A stretch of 14,404 nt of DNA from DASQVO01 sp035640715 (GTDB taxonomy: Bacteria; Actinomycetota; Actinomycetes; Streptosporangiales; Streptosporangiaceae), in assembly GCA_035640715.1 (NCBI GenBank), contig DASQVO010000339.1, forward strand, positions 1 to 14,404. The letters run 5' to 3'. Numbering within the stretch: position 1 is the stretch's first letter; every line of letters starts with the position of its first letter. The notes under the pieces are model-generated. The model had not been told where the DNA came from. It did no database searches and saw only the letters and a program-made list of their open reading frames with translations. Position numbers and translations under genes: made by a program. Positions 1 to 6,594 of this stretch are shown here, in pieces.

Positions 1-1
1 G

Positions 2-442
2 ATGGATGCGTGGCTCGCCCAGGCGATCGTGCGCGAAGCGCCAGAGGCCATCGTGGTGGCCGACCCGGAGGGGATCATTCGTCTGTGGAACCACGGGGCT
101 GAACGCATCTTCGGCCACTCAGCGGCGCGGGCGGTGGGCGAAAGCCTGGACCTGATCATCCCGGAGAAGCTGCGGGAGCGGCACTGGAACGGCTACCGGC
201 AGACGATGGCCACGGGACGCACCCGCTACGGGGACACGCTGCTGAGCGTGCCCGCCACCCACCGGGACGGCCACCGCCTGTCGATCGAGTTCAGCGTGGC
301 CCTGCTGCGGGACGAGGCCGGCCGGATCGCGGGGATCTCTGCGATCATGCGCGAGGTGACGGACCGCCGCAACGCCGAGAAGACCCTGCGCGCCAGGCTG
401 GCCGAACTCGAGCAGCGCTTGGCCCAGGCGCCCCCGGCCTAG
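2..442 (+). CDS. PAS domain S-box sensory protein (5' context not visible)
   Basis: A 146-residue protein that is essentially one PAS domain. It begins EAPEAIVVADPEG and contains the typical IIRLWNHGAERIFGHS stretch (about residues 25-41), and it ends with MREVTDRRNAEKTLRARL, the usual S-box exit followed by a short coiled-coil (about 116-142). No histidine kinase, GGDEF or DNA-binding domain follows, so alone it could only sense a ligand, redox state or partner and pass the signal by protein contact. The ATG at base 2 is the first codon that can be seen. Because the window begins there, its ribosome site is invisible and the real start could lie further left. It converges on the transporter 1 unit, sharing a hairpin region. 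Any link to oxalate or formate sensing is only inferred from position. The domain call is firm; the role is unknown. Confidence 0.8.
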   Translation: MDAWLAQAIVREAPEAIVVADPEGIIRLWNHGAERIFGHSAARAVGESLDLIIPEKLRERHWNGYRQTMATGRTRYGDTLLSVPATHRDGHRLSIEFSVALLRDEAGRIAGISAIMREVTDRRNAEKTLRARLAELEQRLAQAPPA

Positions 443-580
443 ATGGGATCCGGCTGCGCCTGGGCACCAGGGTGAGCGAACTGGTCGGCCAGCACAGTCG
501 GGTCACGGGAGGACGCCTTGCCGACGGTGACGTCCTGCCCGCCGACATGGTGGTGGCGAGTCGCAGTGCAAGCCTCCGCA

Positions 581-611
581 GCCCGTCTCCAGGTGATGGC
601 TGGAGACGGGC
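581..611. terminator. Perfect 12-bp hairpin between convergent genes
   Basis: Bases 581-592 (GCCCGTCTCCAG) are the exact reverse complement of 600-611, leaving a 7-base loop. It lies between the end of the PAS gene (442) and the end of the minus-strand small-gene remnant (stop at 614-616, three bases away). Neither side has a long T run, which is common for actinobacterial terminators. It could serve both directions, but the close fit to the minus-strand stop suggests it belongs mainly to the transporter 1 unit. Bases 443-580 show no gene I can support. Confidence 0.6.
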
Positions 612-613
612 AG

Positions 614-804
614 CTAGGCGGTCGCCGTCTCAGCTTCCTGTCGCGTCGTGACGATGCGGCCTTGACGAGAGCCCGCTGCCACTGTTCACGCGTCGGGGTC
701 TTGCACTTGAAGTAGACGACGATCGCGGCCAGGGCGCCGAGGCCAGCTCCGAAGAAGAAGCCCCGGACCCAGTGGAACTGGGCGTTGCCGTACAGGGTGC
801 TTAT
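614..804 (-). pseudogene. Broken small one-helix membrane protein gene (start lost, one frameshift)
   Basis: Directly downstream of transporter 1 a frame with strong G/C third-position bias reads ISTLYGNAQFHWVRG, then a hydrophobic helix GFFFGAGLGALAAIVVYF, then a basic segment ending TREQWQRALVK. The first codon is ATA, overlapping the TAA stop of transporter 1 (minus CAATAAGC). A single A-to-G change would restore the common ATGA stop/start overlap and give MSTLYG. The coding character then moves to another frame, which reads GRIVTTRQEAETATA and stops at 616-614, next to a perfect hairpin. The total length is 191 bases, one short of a 63-residue gene. Seen: the frames and the overlap. Inferred: an inactivated gene or sequencing error. 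The family is not recognised; a small membrane partner of the transporter is possible. Confidence 0.55.
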
Positions 805-2225
805 TGGGCCGCAGTCGGCGGCTCGGTGACCGCAGCGGCCACCGGTTTCTCGCTGGCCGCCCTGGTCCGGGCCGTGATCCGCTCATACTGGGCGAGCGTG
901 GGCTGCCGGTGCGTGAAGCTGAGCAGGACAGCCGCCGCGGCAAGGACTGCCGACAGGAGGAATCCGTTGTCGTAGCCCATTCCGCTGATGACCGCCGAGC
1001 CGACCACGCCGCCTGCCACGCCGCCGGGAATCTTGGCGCTGTACACGATCCCGTAGTTCTGCGCGTTCGTCGTCTCGCCGAAGTAGTCGGCCGAGATCAA
1101 GGCGAACAGCGGGAACTGCATGCCGGTGCACATGCCCACCATGCCGGACGCCAGGATGTAGAGCCAGAGCACATGCGCCTCGGCTGCCCAGTAGTTCAGC
1201 AGCAGCCCCACCGTCATGAACCCGAAGACCCAGCGCATGGCGCCCTGCCTGCCGAGGAATTCGGACAGCCAGCCGGAGATCGGCCGCCCGATGCCGTCTA
1301 GGAGCGAGAAGATCGCGCCGGCGCCCGTGGCGGCGAATCCCGCCCAGCCTGCTTGCTGGGCGATCGGCACCGTCCACGCGATCCCGAACAGACCGGCCGC
1401 GAGGATCAGGAACATGTTGAGCCACAGCAGGTAGATCTGCGGGATGCGGAGAGCCTGCTCCACCGTCCACTGGCGGACGGCGGGCGGGTTCTTGTGAGCG
1501 TTGAGCTCACGCCGATTCGCCGCGTTATCCCGGTACTTGACAGGATCGACGTGAGCGGGCCACCAGTTCTTCGGGGGGTCCTTGAAGAAGAAGCTGCACA
1601 CGATCAGGCAGAACCCAAAGGCCAGGCCGAGTACCAGCAGGAATGGCCGGAAGTTGGACGGATGGAACCAGGACCCCATGATGAAGATGAACGGTACCGC
1701 GCCGTAGGCGAAGCCGCCGTTGATGAACCCGGTACGCAGCCCCTTGTTCTCCGGGTACCACTTGGAGGAGGTGTTGATGCAGGAGGAGTAGATCATCCCT
1801 GCCCCGGTGCCACCCATGACGGTCCAGCCGATGAACGCGACCCACGGGTTCTGGGCGACGGTCATCGACCAGTAGGCGACGGCGACCAGGATGCCGCCGA
1901 TGAGCACGGCGGACCGGACGCTGAGGTATCCGCGCTCACGCAGCCAGCCCGTGGGGGCAGCCGCGCCGGCCTCGAAGACGACCCAGATCGAGAAGAGGGT
2001 CGCCAGGTGGGTGAGATTCCATCCGTACACATGGCCGACCGTGTCCTCTGCGCTGCCCCAGGCGTACTCGAACGTGCTGATCAGCATCATCGCGATCCAG
2101 GGCACGAAGATGAAGACCCACCTGGGCAGGCCGGTCAGTGATTCCGGTGTCTCGCCCACCCGGTACGTGCGCCCGAAGCGGTCCTGGACCTCCCGGTATG
2201 AGACCGTATAACTACCAGTGCTCAT
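801..2225 (-). CDS. OFA-type MFS transporter 1 (oxalate/formate antiporter family)
   Basis: A 474-residue membrane protein with about twelve hydrophobic segments and the N-terminal pattern FGRTYRVGETPES just before helix 1, which is typical of the OFA (oxalate:formate antiporter) branch of the major facilitator superfamily. The mid-protein loop FKDPPKNWWPAHVDP and the motif QNYGIVYSAKIPGGVAGG near helix 11 also fit this branch. Lys398 in that motif may be the equivalent of the substrate-binding lysine of OxlT (inference). The ATG at 2225 has an excellent ribosome site (AGGAGGA, 7-8 bases upstream) and overlaps the stop of an upstream 60-codon ORF as ATGA, so translation is probably coupled. 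Expected role: exchange of oxalate, formate or a similar small carboxylate across the cytoplasmic membrane. The exact substrate cannot be told from sequence. Confidence 0.88.
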   Translation of the reverse strand: MSTGSYTVSYREVQDRFGRTYRVGETPESLTGLPRWVFIFVPWIAMMLISTFEYAWGSAEDTVGHVYGWNLTHLATLFSIWVVFEAGAAAPTGWLRERGYLSVRSAVLIGGILVAVAYWSMTVAQNPWVAFIGWTVMGGTGAGMIYSSCINTSSKWYPENKGLRTGFINGGFAYGAVPFIFIMGSWFHPSNFRPFLLVLGLAFGFCLIVCSFFFKDPPKNWWPAHVDPVKYRDNAANRRELNAHKNPPAVRQWTVEQALRIPQIYLLWLNMFLILAAGLFGIAWTVPIAQQAGWAGFAATGAGAIFSLLDGIGRPISGWLSEFLGRQGAMRWVFGFMTVGLLLNYWAAEAHVLWLYILASGMVGMCTGMQFPLFALISADYFGETTNAQNYGIVYSAKIPGGVAGGVVGSAVISGMGYDNGFLLSAVLAAAAVLLSFTHRQPTLAQYERITARTRAASEKPVAAAVTEPPTAAQ

Positions 2226-2404
2226 CGCTGGGTCCTCCTAAGCAGCTCCCTGATGATTGAGCGCCCTCGGCAAAGCGCGGGGTGGCGGGGGTGCGCCAGG
2301 CGCGCCGAGGCGGAACCTGAAGCGTCGGTGTCCGTGTACAGCGCCCCCTGGACCGGCCGTGCGAGGCGCTGGGCGGCTCCTGGAGGCACGAGTCTCTCTG
2401 TCAC
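2222..2404 (-). CDS. 60-codon ORF coupled on both sides, upstream of transporter 1
   Basis: Starts at GTG 2404, preceded by GGAGG five bases upstream, and begins MTERLVPPG. The start overlaps the stop of the leader peptide (GTGA), and its own stop overlaps the ATG of transporter 1 (ATGA), giving an unbroken chain of coupled reading frames. The first five residues, MTERL, match the start of transporter 2, whose GTG at 4406 occupies the same place relative to its own leader peptide. The rest is rich in Ala, Arg and Pro and has no membrane helix or known domain. It may be a remnant of a former transporter N-terminus that now only carries ribosomes to the next start. Whether a stable protein is made is unknown. 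Confidence 0.4.
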   Translation of the reverse strand: MTERLVPPGAAQRLARPVQGALYTDTDASGSASARLAHPRHPALCRGRSIIRELLRRTQR

Positions 2405-2496
2405 CGCGACCTCCGGCCGGGAGTACGCCGCGCGGCCCAGAGGCCAATTGCCGGCTTTACTGGACTTCGGGTCTGCGAGAATTGATAGTCAGCCAC
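2401..2496 (-). CDS. Conserved leader peptide A (31 residues) before transporter 1
   Basis: Starts at GTG 2496 with AGGAG seven bases upstream. An ATG five bases earlier is in another frame and too close to that site. The peptide reads MADYQFSQTRSPVKPA, then a basic tail ending RR..R. It shares YQFSQTRS and a following basic-Pro-Ala segment and RRT with leader peptide B at 4403-4504. In the eight shared codons the only DNA differences are three synonymous third positions (TAT/TAC, CAA/CAG, AGT/AGC). The stop overlaps the GTG of the 60-codon ORF. It could be a regulatory leader whose translation controls the transporter, or a real small protein. It is too short for standard gene calling. Confidence 0.5.
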   Translation of the reverse strand: MADYQFSQTRSPVKPAIGLWAARRTPGRRSR

Positions 2497-2554
2497 GGCA
2501 TCTCTCCTTTGGGATAAAGAACCGACTGGGCGCTACGTGACGGTTTACCTCACG

Positions 2555-2567
2555 CAATACTGTGTTT
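2555..2567. promoter_or_regulatory. Degenerate ATACTGT operator-like site upstream of leader A/transporter 1
   Basis: CAATACTGTGTTT shares the ATACTGT core with the perfect palindrome at 4526-4538 and matches it at 8 of 13 positions. It is 59 bases upstream of the leader peptide start, so it would lie in or near the promoter. It is the weakest member of the set and would not be called without the other three. Confidence 0.35.
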
Positions 2568-2712
2568 ACGTAGGAAACGCTAGGAGATGCCCAAGCGTGG
2601 GGCAAGAGGTCATGGCCAACATTTTTGATCGATATCAGAGGCCTGCTGCGACGCTATTGATAGGCAGGCAATATGAAGATGCCATGCTGGCTATTTTTGG
2701 GCAGTAGAAATT

Positions 2713-2751
2713 CCTGCTCGGGGCGACCGAGTTCGATCGGCCCTGAGCAGG
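2713..2751. terminator. 12-bp hairpin, probable terminator after the decayed gene
   Basis: Bases 2713-2724 (CCTGCTCGGGGC) pair with 2740-2751 (GCCCTGAGCAGG) with one mismatch (a G-U pair in plus-strand RNA) and a 15-base loop. On the minus strand it follows directly after the TAA at 2754-2752 and is followed by AATTTCT, so it fits the end of the transporter 2 unit. The rest of 2570-2710 is A/T-richer spacer without a gene I can support. It holds a looser inverted repeat, GCCTGC (2641-2646) with GCAGGC (2664-2669). Confidence 0.55.
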
Positions 2752-2991
2752 TTACCTCTTCAGAGATGTATCAGTCTCAACCTCGATGACATTGGACTTG
2801 CCGGGATAGGCGTGCGCGCAATCCGAGCACGGCGGGTAATCACGGGTCAGGAATTCGCGTTCCTCCTTGATCGCATCTCCGGGGAAAGGAAGAAGACGTA
2901 CTCGATCCGGCGTGCCTTCGATGCCTTCGCGTCGATGACGAGGACGCTGTTGCCGACCTGATTGATACAGATACGGTCCTGGCTGGGAACG
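2752..2991 (-). pseudogene. Decayed gene of unknown family with one frameshift
   Basis: Between transporter 2 and the hairpin at 2713-2751 the minus strand carries coding-like sequence in two frames. The upstream frame reads TCVPSQDRICINQVGNS, continuing VLVIDAKASKARRIEYVFF. It then becomes non-coding and stops, while the frame two bases on (one base missing) reads FPGDAIKEEREFLTRDYPP, continuing CSDCAHAYPGK and ending at TAA 2754-2752. No convincing start codon is seen upstream, so the 5' end is approximate. The PCxxC-like motif (PPCSDC) could bind a metal, but I do not recognise the family. The neat fit of the stop against the hairpin supports a former real gene. A sequencing error would restore the reading frame but not the missing start. 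Confidence 0.45.
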
Positions 2992-3059
2992 CAGGTACCT
3001 AGGTCCGGGCCTCTGGCCGGCGGCGGGCGCAGGCCGGACGATCCGATGAGGCTCCTCGG

Positions 3060-4406
3060 CTACAGATTGGGGCGGTGACCGAACTGACGCACAGGTTCGT
3101 CAATTCGCTGCGGCTCGTCGCTGGTGTGCCGGGTGGGACGGCGCAGCAGCATGGCGCTGATGCCGGCGAGGATGGCGAGAACGGCGGCAATGTAGAAGTC
3201 CAGCGTCCACGAGCCGTTGACCTTGAACAAGTAGGCCGCGAGGTAGCCGGCATAGACGCCGCCCACCGCCTTGCCCGTGTAGACGATGCCGTAGTTGATG
3301 CCGGAGTTGGAACGTCCCCAGTAGTCCCCCACCAGGGCCGGGTAGAGGCTGAAGAGAGGGCCCCAGCAACCCATGGCCACCAGGGTCTCGACGATGAACA
3401 ACGGACCGCTGCGGGTGACCGTCATGGCGATCAGCATGAGTCCCATGAAGCAGAAGCACAGGAACATCGACAGTTCGCGGCCGATACGGTCGGAGAAGGC
3501 TCCGGCGACCCAGCGCATCACGCCGTTGGGGACCCGGCTGTAGGTAGCGGCGGCCACGCCGACTCCCGCGCCGAGCGCCAGCGTCGTGGTGGACATCTCC
3601 GCGATGTGGGCGGTGACCATGAGCCCGGCGCCGCTGATCATGGCCAGTCCCAGCCAGGAGACATAGCACTGCCAGGTGCGCAGCATCTCGCCCGGCGTGT
3701 AGTCGTGGGAGCTGTTGCGGGTCCGCTTGGTCCGCTCGGTGGCGGGGTCGTAGCCGTCGGGCAGCCATCCCTTGGGCGGGAACCTCAGGAACTGGGCCGC
3801 GACGACGATGACGGCGAGCATCAGGATCCCCATCACCGTGAAGGCCCTCTGGTAGCCGTGCGCGCCCTGGTGGATCAGGTTGGCGAGCAGCGGGATGAAC
3901 AGCGCGGAACCGGCACCGAATCCCATGTCGATCAGCCCGACCGCGGCACCGCGCTTCTTCGCCTCCGGGAACCACTTGAGGGCGTTGTTCACGCAGTTGG
4001 CGTAGATGTATCCCGGGCCGAGGGAACCGAGGCCGTAGGCGAGCCACAGCTCCGGGATGGTGTGCGCCTGGGCGCTGAGCAGCCAGCCTGCACCGGTGAC
4101 CACTCCGGCGGCGGTGGTGAACCACCGGGGCTGCCAGCGGTCCGACCACCGGCCGCTGGGAATCATGAACAGGCCGGCCACCACCACGTAGATGGTGAAG
4201 GTCAGGGCCACCTGGGGGAGTTCCACATGGTAGGCCTTGGCGATCGGCTTCTCGAACAGGGTGAAGGTGTACTCGTAGGGGCTGATCATGAGCATCACGA
4301 CAAGCGCGATGCCCGCCTGCAGCCAGCGCTGGTGCAGGACGCCCCGAGTCGGCTGTGAGGCGACGACGGCCGTGGTCATTCCGGAGCGTGCGAGTCTCTC
4401 GGTCAC
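3060..4406 (-). CDS. OFA-type MFS transporter 2 (oxalate/formate antiporter family)
   Basis: About 448 residues with twelve hydrophobic segments. Helix 1 is followed by MISPYEYTFTLFEKPIAKAY, a pattern typical of the OFA family, and NYGIVYTGKAVGGVYAGY lies near helix 11, with a Lys that may correspond to the substrate-binding lysine of OxlT. The cytoplasmic loop FPPKGWLPDGYDP matches the equivalent loop of transporter 1. GTG 4406 is preferred as the start because it overlaps the stop of leader peptide B as GTGA and has GGGGG about eight bases upstream. GTG 4415 (three residues longer) or ATG 4379 are alternatives. Role: probable carboxylate exchange (oxalate, formate or similar) in the cytoplasmic membrane. 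It is clearly a different protein from transporters 1 and 3, so this is not a recent duplicate. Confidence 0.88.
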   Translation of the reverse strand: MTERLARSGMTTAVVASQPTRGVLHQRWLQAGIALVVMLMISPYEYTFTLFEKPIAKAYHVELPQVALTFTIYVVVAGLFMIPSGRWSDRWQPRWFTTAAGVVTGAGWLLSAQAHTIPELWLAYGLGSLGPGYIYANCVNNALKWFPEAKKRGAAVGLIDMGFGAGSALFIPLLANLIHQGAHGYQRAFTVMGILMLAVIVVAAQFLRFPPKGWLPDGYDPATERTKRTRNSSHDYTPGEMLRTWQCYVSWLGLAMISGAGLMVTAHIAEMSTTTLALGAGVGVAAATYSRVPNGVMRWVAGAFSDRIGRELSMFLCFCFMGLMLIAMTVTRSGPLFIVETLVAMGCWGPLFSLYPALVGDYWGRSNSGINYGIVYTGKAVGGVYAGYLAAYLFKVNGSWTLDFYIAAVLAILAGISAMLLRRPTRHTSDEPQRIDEPVRQFGHRPNL

Positions 4407-4504
4407 CGCGGCCACCCCCAGTCGGTGGTGCGACGCGACAGGCTGACCGAGCTGGCCGGCCGTATTCGGCTTCGGGTCTGCGAGAACTGGTAGACGGCCA
4501 CCAT
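4403..4504 (-). CDS. Conserved leader peptide B (33 residues) before transporter 2
   Basis: Starts at ATG 4504 with GGGAGAG about six bases upstream. It reads MVAVYQFSQTRSRIRPA and ends DWGWPR at TGA 4405-4403, which overlaps the GTG start of transporter 2. The core YQFSQTRS, the basic-x-Pro-Ala segment and the RRT are shared with leader peptide A (2401-2496). The DNA around both leaders is also related, from the ribosome site to the shared GTGACxGAGAGACTCG at the next start. It has several uncommon codons in a row (CGA AGC CGA ATA), which would suit a translation-sensing leader, but that is inference. It begins only 22 bases from a perfect palindromic operator. Confidence 0.55.
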   Translation of the reverse strand: MVAVYQFSQTRSRIRPASSVSLSRRTTDWGWPR

Positions 4505-4525
4505 GACGTCTCTCCCAAGATCGGC

Positions 4526-4538
4526 GTATACTGTATAC
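4526..4538. promoter_or_regulatory. Perfect 13-bp palindromic operator GTATAC-T-GTATAC
   Basis: Two exact 6-base inverted arms around one central base, 22 bases upstream of the leader peptide B start. Sites with the same ATACTGT core occur upstream of transporter 1 (2555-2567), frc (6581-6593) and transporter 3/moeA (9107-9119). Its size and symmetry are like those bound by GntR-type dimeric regulators (known for that family in general). The regulator itself is not in the window. The A/T-rich arms could also overlap the -10 region of the promoter. Confidence 0.65.
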
Positions 4539-4544
4539 AATAAC

Positions 4545-4559
4545 CCGAGCACCGCTCGG
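4545..4559. terminator. Short hairpin CCGAGC-ACC-GCTCGG, possible weak terminator
   Basis: A 6-bp perfect stem with a 3-base loop. On the minus strand it is followed by GTTATTGTAT. It lies just after the acyl-CoA synthetase remnant and just before the operator of transporter 2, so it could end transcription from frc, or it could be part of the control region. The stem is short, so support is limited. Confidence 0.3.
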
Positions 4560-4600
4560 TGGCTTAAATTTCAGGTAACGCCGGATTAATACGGGAAAGA

Positions 4601-5272
4601 CTAGGAGCTACCCCGCTGTAGTACAAGACACCTACGGCAGATTTTTTCGGCGACGATAGTGGCAAAAATGTGCAGCACAAATTCCGGTACGGAGCCGACG
4701 GTTCTCTCGGCTCCACGTGCCCAGCGGTACTTTGCGCCCAGCACCGCGACCGGCTTTTCCGTGGTGTACGGATAGGCCACGATGCCGTGTTGGCTACAGT
4801 TAGGCGCTGGCCCTCCCTGGCCTTGACATCGCCGGAGAGCGAGGCCACCACGGGCTTCCCGACGCGCCGAACTCCCCGACAACTTCCGCCACCAGGCAGG
4901 CGAAAACCATGAGCGGCATCACAGGCGTCACAATAGTGTGCCAGTAGCCGAGGATCAGCGCGTTGATTCGCTCGTCGGACAGGCCGAGTGCGATGGTATT
5001 ACGATATATTGAGGGCGGTTCGCCGCCGGTGATGTCGATGGGTTTCCGGCCGCCCCGAGCGGGGGATATGGGCGCGGAATGCCGCGTCCAGGTCCGGCGT
5101 CCTGCAATTCCTTGACCTCCTGGGGCGGAGCCCTGCCCGGAGCCGAGCTGCTGCCGCAGGCATCGGTCACCTTCGTGCCCTCTGGTGCGGTCAGCGCGTT
5201 TCGTCGCTCCGCGACCATCCGGTCGATGATCTCTCTGACCGCTTGGCCGTATCCCGCCTGAAGCTGCGTCAT
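4601..5272 (-). pseudogene. Decayed ADP-forming acyl-CoA synthetase (acetate-CoA ligase type), several frameshifts and an internal deletion
   Basis: Starts well at ATG 5272 (AGGAG upstream), 38 bases after frc, and reads YGQAVREIIDRM then ALTAPEGTKVTDA, like the start of the ATP-grasp part of ADP-forming acyl-CoA synthetases. After about 38 residues the match ends. It resumes in another frame with PDLDAAFRAHIPRSGRPE, then in a third with PIDITGGEPPSIYRNTIALG and LILGYWHTIVTP. Back in the second frame comes KPVVASLSGDVKAREGQRL, and in the first frame GIVAYPYTTEKPVAVLGAKY (about 4703-4786). Such proteins are usually near 700 residues, so most of the ATP-grasp and CoA-binding parts are missing. 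Position after frc suggests that it once activated oxalate or a related acid to its CoA ester (inference). The 3' limit is approximate. Confidence 0.75.
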
Positions 5273-5310
5273 TGCCTGCTCCTGCGTCGTTGGATCGCCC
5301 GGCTGCCTCG

Positions 5311-6537
5311 TCAGATCACGTCGGCGCCCCGGAGCTCCTCGATCTCCTCGGGGGCGTAGCCGAGGGCGCCGAGCACCTCGGCGGTGTGTTCACCGAGCAG
5401 CGGCGGAGGCTCCACCTTCACCGGGGAGTCGGACAGCCGCAGCGGGCATCCGACGGTCTTGAAGCGACCGCGCTCGGGGTGGTCCACCTCGACCACGGTG
5501 CCCAGCTCGGCCAGAGTGGCGTCCTCGATGAGTTCCTTCGTCGAAAAGATCGGTCCGCACGGGATGCTATGGGCATTGAGCCGCTCCATGACCTCCCACT
5601 TGGTGTGCCCGGACGTCCACTCCTCGATGAGCGCGAAGACCTTGTCCAGTTTGTCAAGGCGCGCCTCGGGAGTCGCCCACTCGGGGTCCTCGGCGAGTTC
5701 CGGACGGCCGATCAGCTCGGTGATCGGCTTCCAGCCGACGGGCTGGACGATGACGTAGATGTAGTCGTTGGGCCCGCCCGGTGCGCACTTCACGGCCCAG
5801 CCGGGCTGGCCACCGCCGGAGGCGTTGCCCGAGCGCGGCACCTCGTCGCCGAACACCTCGTTCGGATACTCGGCCAGCGGGCCGTGCGCCAGCCGCTGCT
5901 GGTCACGGAGCTTGACGCGGCAGAGGTTGAGGACCGTGTCCTGCATCGCCACCATGACCCGCTGGCCGCAGCCGGTGTGCGTGCGCTGGTAGAGGGCGGC
6001 GAGGATGCCGGCCACCAGGTGGATCCCACTGCCGGAGTCGCCGATCTGGGCGCCTGTCGCGGTGGGCGGTCCGTCCTCGAAGCCGGTAGTACTCATCGCA
6101 CCGCCCATGGCCTGCGCCACGACCTCATAGGCCTTGAAGTCCGCGTACCGGCCAGGGCCGAATCCCTTGATAGAGGCGTAGATCAGTCGTTCGTTCAGTT
6201 CGCGCAGCCGCTCCCAGGTGAATCCGAAACGGTCCATCACGCCAGGGCCGAAATTCTCTACGAGAATGTCGGCCTCCCGGACCAGCCTGGCGAACACTTC
6301 CTTCCCCTGATCCGTTTTCATGTTCACGGTGATGCTGCGCTTGTTGCAGTTCAGCATCGTGAAGTACAGGCTGTCCACCCCGGGCAGATCACGCAGCTGT
6401 CCCCGGGTGACATCCCCGCCGGGGGCCTCCACCTTGATGACGTCCGCGCCGAGCCAGGCCAGAATCTGGGTGGCGGAGGGACCTGACTGAACGTGCGTCA
6501 TGTCGACGACATGGATTCCCTCTAGCGCCTTGCTCAT
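5311..6537 (-). CDS. frc: Formyl-CoA:oxalate CoA-transferase (class III CoA-transferase)
   Basis: A 408-residue CaiB/BaiF-type enzyme. Family knowledge: Frc moves CoA from formyl-CoA to oxalate, giving oxalyl-CoA and formate, through an aspartyl-CoA thioester. Here the catalytic Asp is D167 in GDSGSGIHL, matching D169 of the Oxalobacter enzyme within two positions. The glycine-rich loop GGGQPGW is at 241-247, and VMVAMQDTVLNLCRVKLRDQ (194-213) is strongly Frc-like. Length is close to the usual 420-430. The ATG at 6537 has AGGAGG about six bases upstream. An operator-like site lies 44 bases upstream, and the acyl-CoA synthetase remnant follows 38 bases downstream. The usual partner oxalyl-CoA decarboxylase is absent from the window. 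A transferase for another dicarboxylate is possible, but the Frc-specific motifs make that less likely. Confidence 0.88.
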   Translation of the reverse strand: MSKALEGIHVVDMTHVQSGPSATQILAWLGADVIKVEAPGGDVTRGQLRDLPGVDSLYFTMLNCNKRSITVNMKTDQGKEVFARLVREADILVENFGPGVMDRFGFTWERLRELNERLIYASIKGFGPGRYADFKAYEVVAQAMGGAMSTTGFEDGPPTATGAQIGDSGSGIHLVAGILAALYQRTHTGCGQRVMVAMQDTVLNLCRVKLRDQQRLAHGPLAEYPNEVFGDEVPRSGNASGGGQPGWAVKCAPGGPNDYIYVIVQPVGWKPITELIGRPELAEDPEWATPEARLDKLDKVFALIEEWTSGHTKWEVMERLNAHSIPCGPIFSTKELIEDATLAELGTVVEVDHPERGRFKTVGCPLRLSDSPVKVEPPPLLGEHTAEVLGALGYAPEEIEELRGADVI

Positions 6538-6580
6538 CTATTCCTCCTGATCGCCTCGGCGCTCTAGCCTCGAAAAGATT

Positions 6581-6593
6581 GGATACTGTATGT
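6581..6593. promoter_or_regulatory. ATACTGTAT operator-like site upstream of frc
   Basis: GGATACTGTATGT matches the perfect palindrome at 4526-4538 at 10 of 13 positions, including the full ATACTGTAT core. It lies 44 bases upstream of the frc start and directly after the stop of the DUF5999 gene, so frc probably has its own promoter here instead of depending on the fdhD operon. Confidence 0.5.
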
Positions 6594-6594
6594 G

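Noticed and set aside
686..943. 85-codon minus-strand frame over the end of transporter 1
   Set aside because: Out of frame with both the transporter and the small membrane-protein remnant; Arg/Pro-rich shadow.
4955..5272. An intact 105-residue protein from ATG 5272
   Set aside because: Only the first 38 or so residues resemble a real family; the rest is low-complexity, while family matches continue in other frames, so it is the start of a pseudogene.
5272..6486. 404-codon plus-strand open frame opposite frc
   Set aside because: Antisense shadow of frc; no ribosome site logic or recognisable family, and frc has all its catalytic motifs.
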